Source of the DNA: SAT2750 sp964476375
Lineage (GTDB): Bacteria; Planctomycetota; Planctomycetia; Pirellulales; Pirellulaceae
Length of the DNA stretch: 12,395 nt
Assembly: GCA_964476375.1 (NCBI GenBank)
Contig: CAYYZW010000121.1
Location: 1-12,395, forward strand
Direction of reading: 5' to 3'
The notes under the pieces: model-generated
What the model was told of the DNA's origin: nothing
Database searches by the model: none
What the model saw: the letters and a program-made list of their open reading frames with translations, nothing else
Part shown: piece by piece, positions 1 to 5,468 of the stretch
How the letters are laid out: each line of letters starts with the position of its first letter
Position numbering within the stretch: position 1 is the first letter of the stretch
Made by a program: the position numbers and the translations under genes

Positions 1-1357
1 CCTCGAGCAGCTCGACATGCCCTGTCTTTCGAGCAATGAACCAGCCTACCACAGTAACCAGGCCAGTGATGGCACTGGCCAGCGCCGCTGTCGCGGAGAT
101 GCGTTGGAGGTACAGACCGACAACCAGTGCCGGCAGGAAACAGGCGCCGTAAACGGAACCAGAGAGCGAAGTCAGGGACATGATATCGCTGGCAAACGGG
201 CTGACCGCCACCAGCGCACTGGCCACCGAGCCCACCACCACCCAGGCTCGCGTCCAGCGGACACCGCGGGGGTCCTCATCGGGACGATGGGGAGCAACCA
301 GGTCATGGTCAATCGCCGAGGCAGCGACCAGCAACACCGAATCAAGCGAGGACATGGCAGCCGAAAGCAGGACCAGCAGGAAAAGCGAGCTGAGCACCGG
401 CCCAAACAGCTGGGCCCTGGCAAGCAGGGCCGGGATCACCTCGTCCGAGTCGGAGATCGCCTCGGGCAGGACCGCATGTGCCAGCGCCCCGGCCGGGAGC
501 AGACAGACATAGGTCACCAGGATCAAAAGCGGCGCGATAATCGAGGCCTGGCGAAGGGCGGACTTGTTTCGTAGCCCGTAAAAGCGGGAAAGCTGTCTTG
601 GCTCGACCACGTACTTGAGCCCCACCGCCAGCGAGAGCCCGAGGATCGTGAGAACAGGCATGTTCCCGGACCAGGAGAGCAGGGCCGGATCCCTGGCCTC
701 GATCGCCTCGAGCATCGAACCCAGGCCGCCACCCCGGATCAGCAGTGCCACCGCCATGCCGACCGCCCCCAGCACCATCAGGGTTCCCTGTACCGCGTCG
801 GTCAGAACCACCGACTGGAAGCCCCCGGCGAGCGTGTAAGCGGTCACCACCAGCAAGATAATCACCACCGCCAGCTCGTAGGGCAGGTCGAGCATGCCTG
901 TCAGTGCCAGGGCCGATCCCTTGTAGATCGCCACCAGGTAGACGATCGAGGCAAAGACAATGATCACCGCAGCCACGCGCCTCAGCAGCAGGGAACCGTA
1001 CCGGTATCCGAGAAAATCTGCCACCGTCAGCGATCCGTACTCGCGCGTCAGCGGGACAAAGCGGGGGGCGACCAGGAACCAGGCGACACAGCAGAGCCCG
1101 ACATAGACCACGATGCCGATGCACCAGACCATCCCCACGTCATAACTCTTCCCGGCCGCACCAATAAAGGTATTGGTACTCATGAAGGTGGCATAAAACG
1201 AGAGCGCGACCAGCCAGCCCCCCAGGTTCCTGCCCGCCACCAGGTAATCACTGAGCGAATGAACCCGGCGACTGCCATGCCAGGCATGGTAGGCCAGCAG
1301 CACGAGGTAGACGGCGATAAAGCCGAGCGTCAGGGAGTGTTCCGAGATCCACTGCAT
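1..1357 (-). CDS. Sodium:solute symporter family (SSS) transporter, 3' end outside window
   Basis: This is an inner-membrane permease that probably couples substrate import to sodium. Reading the minus strand from the ATG at 1357 gives 452 residues with no stop before the left edge, so the C-terminus is missing. The protein is very hydrophobic with about a dozen membrane segments. SSS hallmarks are visible: 'STNTFIGAAG' in the first helices (about 60-69), 'GGFQSVVLTDAVQG' (about 178-191), 'PRQLSRFYGLRN' (about 253-264) and 'AAMSSLDSVLLVAAS' (about 333-347), the region that in PutP-type transporters holds the Ser/Thr residues of a sodium site. The start lies 8 bases after the stop of the acyl-CoA synthetase gene, and a Shine-Dalgarno AGGAG overlaps that gene's last codons, so the two are probably co-transcribed and translationally coupled. 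The substrate cannot be read from sequence; a small carboxylate is suggested by the neighbour. The family call is firm and the substrate is inference. Confidence 0.9.
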   Translation of the reverse strand, partial: MQWISEHSLTLGFIAVYLVLLAYHAWHGSRRVHSLSDYLVAGRNLGGWLVALSFYATFMSTNTFIGAAGKSYDVGMVWCIGIVVYVGLCCVAWFLVAPRFVPLTREYGSLTVADFLGYRYGSLLLRRVAAVIIVFASIVYLVAIYKGSALALTGMLDLPYELAVVIILLVVTAYTLAGGFQSVVLTDAVQGTLMVLGAVGMAVALLIRGGGLGSMLEAIEARDPALLSWSGNMPVLTILGLSLAVGLKYVVEPRQLSRFYGLRNKSALRQASIIAPLLILVTYVCLLPAGALAHAVLPEAISDSDEVIPALLARAQLFGPVLSSLFLLVLLSAAMSSLDSVLLVAASAIDHDLVAPHRPDEDPRGVRWTRAWVVVGSVASALVAVSPFASDIMSLTSLSGSVYGACFLPALVVGLYLQRISATAALASAITGLVTVVGWFIARKTGHVELLE

Positions 1358-1365
1358 GCAACCTG

Positions 1366-2859
1366 TCACTCCTGCCCGGCAATCAGCTTCTTGATCGCCG
1401 GCTTCTGAACCTTGCCCATGGCGTTACTGGGCAACTGGTCGACCAGCAGCAGCAGCGAGGGGACCTTGTAGACTGCCAGTCGCTGCTTTGCCCAGTCCCG
1501 CAAGCCTTCCAGCGTCAGCTCCTCCTCCACCACCAGGCAGGCGGCCACGCGTTCTCCCCACTCGTCATCCTCCACGCCGACCACCGCGCACTGGGTAATG
1601 ACCGGGTGGGTGCGGAGCACCTCCTCGATCTCCAGGGCCGAGACCTTCTCGCCGCCGGTCTTGATGATGTCGACGCTGCTACGGCCCAGGATCCGGTAGA
1701 CCCCGTCCTCCACGACCGTCACATCCCCGGTCCGGAACCATCCGTCCATGAAAGCCTGTTCGGTTGCCTCAGGACGGTTCCAGTAATGCTCAAACACGCC
1801 GGGGCCCCGCACCTGGATTTCACAGGGGACATCGTCCGGGACCGGCTCGCCCTGGTTATCGACCCGCCGAATCTCCACCCCGGGCAGGGGCCGGCCGACG
1901 TGCCCGGGAACCCGCTCTCCCTCGAGCGGGTTGGACAGCCCCATGCCGATCTCGGTCATGCCGTAGCGTTCCAGCAGCGTCTGGCCGCTGATCGAACGCC
2001 ATCGCTCCAGGGTGGTAACCGGCAGGGCAGCCGAACCGGAGACCATCAGTCGCATCTGCCGGCAGCCGTCCGAGTATCGCTGCTGCTCGGACTCCGGCAC
2101 CTGCTCCCAGGCCGAGATCAAGCGGGCGTAGATAGTCGGCACCGCCATGAACAGGCTTAGCCGGCCACTGGCCAGCCTTTCCCAGACCGCCGCGGCATCG
2201 AACTTCGGCAGAAACTCGCAGCAGGCTCCCGACCAGAGGGCACAACCCAGGACATTAATAATGCCGTGGATATGGTGCAGCGGGAGCACGTGCAGGATGC
2301 GGTCATCGGCCGTCCAGCCCCAGGCCTCGACCAGCGAGGTGATCTGCGCCTGGATCGTGGCGTGGCTGGTGACCACTCCCTTGGGCTTGCTGGTCGTACC
2401 GCTGGTATAGAGGATCATGGCGTGGCGGTCCGGCTCCAGCACCGGCAGTGCCACTGGTTCATGGGACATCAGAACCCTGCTGGAAAGAAGCGGCAGATTG
2501 CGCGACTCGGCCAGCGGGCGGACCTTTTCCAGCAGCCCGGCATCCGCCACGATCGCCATCGCCCCGCTGTCCTCCAGCGTGTACTCCAGCTCGGGCAGCG
2601 GGTGCATCATCCCCAGTGGCACGGCCACGCCCCCGGCCCGCCAGATCCCCCACTGCACGGCCACGTAGTTATAGCCAGGGGGCACGAGAAAGCAGACCCG
2701 TGCTCCGTCCAGGTTCGCCCTCCCGTCGAGCAGCGCAGCGGCCACGCCGGCCGAATCTTCCAGCAGCTGAGCGTAGCTATAGCTGTCCCCATCACTCGTG
2801 ATCGCCGTGCGATCAGCCAAGTCACGTGCGCGAGCAAAAAGCGGGAGCGTGCCGGACAT
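1366..2859 (-). CDS. Acyl-CoA synthetase (AMP-forming), ACSF3/MatB-like, probably malonyl-CoA synthetase
   Basis: This cytoplasmic enzyme of the ANL superfamily adenylates a carboxylic acid with ATP and transfers it to CoA. From the ATG at 2859 it has 497 residues, normal for the family. Core motifs in order: P-loop 'YTSGTTSKPKG' (about 151-161), 'LPLHHIHG' (about 192-199), 'RLMVSGSAALP' (about 270-280), 'ERYGMTEIGM' (about 297-306), 'GWFRTGD' (about 373-379), the hinge 'GRSSVDIIKTGGEKVSALE' (about 392-410) and the C-terminal catalytic lysine in 'NAMGKVQK' (Lys about 483). The motifs around YGMTE, the VDIIKTGG hinge and 'FMAVPTIYARL' resemble mammalian ACSF3 and bacterial MatB, which make malonyl-CoA or methylmalonyl-CoA; this comparison is from memory. 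An in-frame TTG at 2871 would add four residues, but neither start has a good Shine-Dalgarno, so I prefer the ATG. It is first in an operon with the symporter. Superfamily certain; malonate specificity likely but unproven. Confidence 0.92.
   Translation of the reverse strand: MSGTLPLFARARDLADRTAITSDGDSYSYAQLLEDSAGVAAALLDGRANLDGARVCFLVPPGYNYVAVQWGIWRAGGVAVPLGMMHPLPELEYTLEDSGAMAIVADAGLLEKVRPLAESRNLPLLSSRVLMSHEPVALPVLEPDRHAMILYTSGTTSKPKGVVTSHATIQAQITSLVEAWGWTADDRILHVLPLHHIHGIINVLGCALWSGACCEFLPKFDAAAVWERLASGRLSLFMAVPTIYARLISAWEQVPESEQQRYSDGCRQMRLMVSGSAALPVTTLERWRSISGQTLLERYGMTEIGMGLSNPLEGERVPGHVGRPLPGVEIRRVDNQGEPVPDDVPCEIQVRGPGVFEHYWNRPEATEQAFMDGWFRTGDVTVVEDGVYRILGRSSVDIIKTGGEKVSALEIEEVLRTHPVITQCAVVGVEDDEWGERVAACLVVEEELTLEGLRDWAKQRLAVYKVPSLLLLVDQLPSNAMGKVQKPAIKKLIAGQE
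1369..1373 (-). promoter_or_regulatory. Ribosome binding site of the symporter gene, inside the end of the ligase gene
   Basis: AGGAG on the minus strand overlaps the last sense codons and the stop of the upstream ligase gene and sits 11 bases before the symporter ATG at 1357. This supports that start and suggests coupled translation of the two genes. Confidence 0.5.
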
Positions 2860-2899
2860 GCGATCAACCAAACAGGGATATGGAAACGGGTTACCGGCA

Positions 2900-2928
2900 A
2901 TCGTAATTCAATTCAGGGAGGCAGACAA
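2900..2928 (-). promoter_or_regulatory. Possible sigma-70-like promoter for the ligase/symporter operon
   Basis: On the minus strand TTGTCT (2928-2923, 4 of 6 to the -35 consensus) and TACGAT (2905-2900, 4 of 6 to the -10 consensus) are separated by exactly 17 bases. Transcription would start near 2893, about 34 bases before the ligase ATG. The spacing is ideal but both hexamers are weak. It lies in the 124-base divergent gap between the ligase and the glycosylase gene, in which I saw no clear promoter for the glycosylase. Confidence 0.3.
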
Positions 2929-2983
2929 TTTAGGGCATCCGCCGGGGCTATTCCCACTGCGGCGAATCCCATAAAACGACGGG

Positions 2984-3598
2984 ATGGCACTCACCGGCAC
3001 GAACATCGAGGCAGCCCGGCGACACCTTCGCAAGGCGGACGAGGTGATGCGGGAGATCATTCACCGGGTGGGCCCGGTCAGGCTGCGGCTGGAACGCAAC
3101 CGCTTCGCCATGCTGGTCCGTTCGATCATCTCCCAGCAGATCTCGACCAGTGCCGCCCGCTCGATCCACCGGCGGCTGAAAGAGCTGCTCTCGCCCGGGG
3201 CGATCACACCGGCCGATATCGTCAGGCTCAGGACCCGTCAGCTTCGCAGCGTGGGGCTTTCCGGCCAGAAGGCCTCCTATATCCAGGACCTTGCCGGGAA
3301 GGTCGATTCAGGGGAAGTGAACCTGTCGCAGATCGGACGGCTGACCGACGAGCGGGTGATCGAGCGGCTGACGCGTGTCCGCGGCATCGGCCACTGGACC
3401 GCGCAGATGTTCCTGATGTTCTCCCTGGGCCGGCCCGACGTTTTCCCGCACGGCGACCTGGGGATCCGCTCGGCAATCCGCAAGGCCTACCAGCTGGAAG
3501 ATCTGCCCGACCGCCAGCAGAGCGAACAGATCGCCCGGCCCTGGCATCCGCACGCCACGATCGCCAGCTGGTACCTGTGGCAGAGCCTGGAGAACTAA
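2984..3598 (+). CDS. DNA-3-methyladenine glycosylase II-like protein (HhH-GPD superfamily)
   Basis: This is a base-excision repair enzyme, probably removing alkylated purines such as 3-methyladenine from DNA. The 204-residue protein has the HhH-GPD fold signature: 'SIISQQISTSAARSI' (about 47-61), 'LRSVGLSGQKASYIQDLA' (about 87-104), the helix-hairpin-helix 'LTRVRGIGHWTAQM' (about 129-142) and, after 'LGRPDVFP', the catalytic aspartate in 'HGDLGIR' (Asp about 158). The end 'WYLWQSL' is also typical. It matches the short AlkA/MAG-type proteins without the extra N-terminal domain of E. coli AlkA. There are no cysteines for an iron-sulfur cluster, which argues against the EndoIII/MutY branch. The ATG lies at the expected N-terminus, though no good Shine-Dalgarno precedes it. 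It is divergent from the ligase operon and separated from the next gene by a possible terminator, so it is probably monocistronic. Lesion range is inferred. Confidence 0.9.
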   Translation: MALTGTNIEAARRHLRKADEVMREIIHRVGPVRLRLERNRFAMLVRSIISQQISTSAARSIHRRLKELLSPGAITPADIVRLRTRQLRSVGLSGQKASYIQDLAGKVDSGEVNLSQIGRLTDERVIERLTRVRGIGHWTAQMFLMFSLGRPDVFPHGDLGIRSAIRKAYQLEDLPDRQQSEQIARPWHPHATIASWYLWQSLEN

Positions 3599-3611
3599 AA
3601 GCCTGTTCCTG

Positions 3612-3648
3612 TTCCCCCCCTTTTGGGAGGAAGAAAGGGTGTTTTTTT
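3612..3648 (+). terminator. Possible intrinsic terminator after the glycosylase gene
   Basis: CCCTTT (3618-3623) can pair with AAAGGG (3634-3639), and two bases later a run of seven T follows (3642-3648). A competing stem pairs 3612-3619 with 3625-3632 with one C/A mismatch. The element lies 14 bases after the glycosylase stop. The 10-base loop and short stem make it only moderately convincing. Confidence 0.4.
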
Positions 3649-3678
3649 CGCCTTTCAGGGCGGATTCCAGCGGTCGAC

Positions 3679-3726
3679 ATTGACCCTGCAAGTCCCTGGT
3701 CAACATAATGACCAGGCAGGGTCGAT
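3679..3726. promoter_or_regulatory. Palindrome overlapping the DUF1501 promoter, candidate operator
   Basis: CCTGGTCA (3695-3702) and TGACCAGG (3709-3716) are perfect 8-base inverted arms around the 6-base centre ACATAA. An outer perfect pair, GACCCTG (3682-3688) and CAGGGTC (3717-3723), encloses them with a 6-base bulge on the left, and it extends further by one wobble and two normal pairs. The inner arms cover the promoter spacer and the start of transcription, with the -10 hexamer in the centre. A protein dimer bound here would block transcription. Because initiation would lie inside the right arm, the mRNA from this promoter would not carry the hairpin, so a DNA operator is more likely than an RNA element. 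Confidence 0.5.
3680..3709 (+). promoter_or_regulatory. Sigma-70-like promoter of the DUF1501 gene
   Basis: TTGACC (3680-3685, 5 of 6 to the -35 consensus) and CATAAT (3704-3709, 5 of 6 to the -10 consensus) are separated by 18 bases. Transcription would begin near 3716, giving a leader of about 70 bases before the ATG at 3785. It is the best promoter match I found in the window, and it overlaps a palindrome listed separately. Confidence 0.6.
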
Positions 3727-3784
3727 AAGAGATACAGGCCCTGGACCTTTTTCACCGTCACCAGGAAACGGGAAACCCTTTTCC

Positions 3785-5167
3785 ATGAACACCACTGCCC
3801 GCTGTCCCGGACCTGTCCCCCTCTCGCGCCGCAGCTTCCTGCGGGCCGGGAGCCTGGCGATGGGAGGCCTGGGCCTGGCAGATCTTCTCCGCGGGCGGGC
3901 CCTGGCCGAGCGGGCCGGACAGGCATCCCCGGACACCTCGGTGATCCTGGTCTGGCTGCAGGGAGGTCCCAGTCACATGGAGACCTACGACCTCAAGCCG
4001 GATGCCCCGATTGACTACCGTGGGGAGATGAAACCGATTTCCACCCGGGTCCCGGGGATGGATATCTGTGAACTGCTCCCCCTGCACGCCGGGGTCGCGG
4101 ACCGATTCAACATCATTCGCTCCATCTCCCACGGCTTTGGCAACCATGCCGGCGGGGCCGGGCGATTTCTCTCGGGTTACAACCCGCTCAAGCCACTCGA
4201 TCCGCTGGCCCAGTACCCCTGCCTGGGGCCGGTCGTCTCCCGGATGCTCCAGGGCAAGCGGGATCCCTCCATGCCGACGTATGTCGCCAGTGCCAAGAAC
4301 GTGTACGGCGGCGGCAGTGCCAGCCTGGGCTCGGCCTTTTTGCCCTTCGTGGTCGGGGCCGATCCGAATGCCGAGGGCTTCAAGGTCAACAATCTCTCGC
4401 TGGAACCGTCCGTGCGGGAACGCCTGGAAGAGCGCCGGACCTTGCTGACCTCTTTTGATAATCTTCGCCGCGAGGTCGACCAGACGGGCGTGATGGACTC
4501 GATCGACAGTTTTCACCAGCAGGCGATGAACCTGCTGACCAGTGAACGGGCCCGAGAGGCCTTTGATATCACCCAGGAGGACGACGCCACGCGAGAGCGG
4601 TACGGCCGGCACAAGTGGGGCCAGCGGGCCCTGCTGGCCCGTCGACTGGTCGAGGCGGGAACCAGCTTTGTCACCATGGAGATGCAGAATCCCTCCATCC
4701 CGGGTGGAATCGGCAACTGGGATATCCACGCGGGCAACGGCCATCTCTACGATGTCACGCGGGCCCGCCTGCCGGTCTTTGACAGGGCGATCACGGCGCT
4801 GGTGGAGGATCTCTACGAGCGCGGACTGGACAAGAAGGTGATGCTGATCGTCAGTGGCGAGTTTGGCCGCACACCCCGGATCAATCCCCAGAAGGGGACG
4901 CAGTCCAAGATCATGCAGCCGGGCCGGGACCATTACCCGGCCGCCATGTCGGTGCTGGTCTCGGGCGGGGGCATGCAGACCGGCCAGGTGATCGGTTCGA
5001 CGAATTCCAAGGGAGAGCATCCCCAGGACCGGCCCCTGGATCCGAACGACCTGCTGGCCACGATCTACCGTTTCCTGGGAATCGATTACGAGGCGATGGT
5101 CGAGGACCTCAGCGGCCGGCCGATCCCCTTGATTCCGGGTGGAACACCGATCCGCGAGCTGCTCTAG
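3785..5167 (+). CDS. DUF1501 family protein with Tat signal (alkaline phosphatase-like fold)
   Basis: This exported protein is of a family (PF07394) greatly expanded in Planctomycetes and related to the sulfatase/alkaline phosphatase fold; its activity is not firmly established. The ATG at 3785 gives 460 residues, usual for the family, and puts the twin-arginine signal 'SRRSFLRAG' at residues 14-22, followed by a short hydrophobic stretch. The frame is open further upstream, but that start would bury the Tat signal and precede the promoter. Family motifs: 'VWLQGGPSHMETYDLKP' (about 56-72), 'NHAGGAGRFLSG' (about 120-131), 'NWDIHAGN' (about 311-318), 'GEFGRTPRIN' (about 358-367) and 'GRDHYPAAMS' (about 380-389). 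The Asp, His and Glu in the last three sit where this fold binds metal. Family members often lie beside DUF1549/DUF1553 (PSD1) cytochrome genes; none is present here. It ends 15 bases from the sigma-factor remnant. Confidence 0.93.
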   Translation: MNTTARCPGPVPLSRRSFLRAGSLAMGGLGLADLLRGRALAERAGQASPDTSVILVWLQGGPSHMETYDLKPDAPIDYRGEMKPISTRVPGMDICELLPLHAGVADRFNIIRSISHGFGNHAGGAGRFLSGYNPLKPLDPLAQYPCLGPVVSRMLQGKRDPSMPTYVASAKNVYGGGSASLGSAFLPFVVGADPNAEGFKVNNLSLEPSVRERLEERRTLLTSFDNLRREVDQTGVMDSIDSFHQQAMNLLTSERAREAFDITQEDDATRERYGRHKWGQRALLARRLVEAGTSFVTMEMQNPSIPGGIGNWDIHAGNGHLYDVTRARLPVFDRAITALVEDLYERGLDKKVMLIVSGEFGRTPRINPQKGTQSKIMQPGRDHYPAAMSVLVSGGGMQTGQVIGSTNSKGEHPQDRPLDPNDLLATIYRFLGIDYEAMVEDLSGRPIPLIPGGTPIRELL

Positions 5168-5182
5168 AGCCTGTTGCTGCAG

Positions 5183-5389
5183 GCCTTCACGATCCCGGGC
5201 CGCCCGAAAAAAGCTGTCAAAAGCGTTGACGACAACATCCTCCTCGTCCCCCATCAGCCGCCGGTAGTAGTCATTCCAGATCTGCTCGGCCGCCTCCTCA
5301 TTCCCCGCCTGGACCTGCTCCATCCAGCGAATGACCGTACTGGTGATGTCCGGGGGAAAGGGGAAATTCAAGTTTTTCAGCCGGACCAT
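5183..5389 (-). pseudogene. Remnant of a PF07638-type ECF RNA polymerase sigma factor
   Basis: The 301 bases between the DUF1501 gene and the kinase hold no intact gene, but one minus-strand frame reads like the N-terminal part of a planctomycete ECF sigma factor. About 5350-5255 gives 'STVIRWMEQVQAGNEEAAEQ' followed by 'IWNDYYRRL', like the usual sigma region-2 start (a 'VTxWIxxLKAGDxxAAQxLWxRYFxRL' pattern). Next, 'DEEDVVVNAFDSFFRAARD' matches the family's 'DEEDVALSAFDSF' block. Family members have roughly 14-16 residues between these blocks; here only Met-Gly remain, so an in-frame deletion of about 40 bases is likely. After 'REG' the similarity stops, near 5183, and region 4 is absent. 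The frame then runs open by chance antisense to the DUF1501 gene. The ATG at 5389 is only a notional start; an ATG at 5470 in the same frame overlaps the kinase start. Comparison is from memory of the family. Confidence 0.65.
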
Positions 5390-5468
5390 CCCGTTCCGAC
5401 TGCCAATGAGTTTAAACTGAAGCGTGGCAAACATGTGCTTCACAAACATCTCATGATGTGAATCTACC

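Noticed and set aside
342..1124. Minus-strand frame of 260 codons inside the symporter gene
   Set aside because: It is a different frame of the symporter. Its Gly/Arg/Pro-rich product lacks membrane segments, while the symporter frame shows clear SSS motifs through the whole region.
3650..3663. Small hairpin with CGCC and GGCG arms before the DUF1501 promoter
   Set aside because: It has only four base pairs, lies after the T run rather than before it, and has no sign of function.
2266..3708. A plus-strand open frame of 480 codons across the ligase and glycosylase genes
   Set aside because: It runs antisense to the ligase and out of frame through the glycosylase, both with intact catalytic motifs. 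The protein has no recognisable domain and is explained by high GC content.
5174..5461. Plus-strand frame of 95 codons between the DUF1501 and kinase genes
   Set aside because: No domain or ribosome binding site is seen, and it is antisense to the sigma-factor fragment, whose reading matches a known family.
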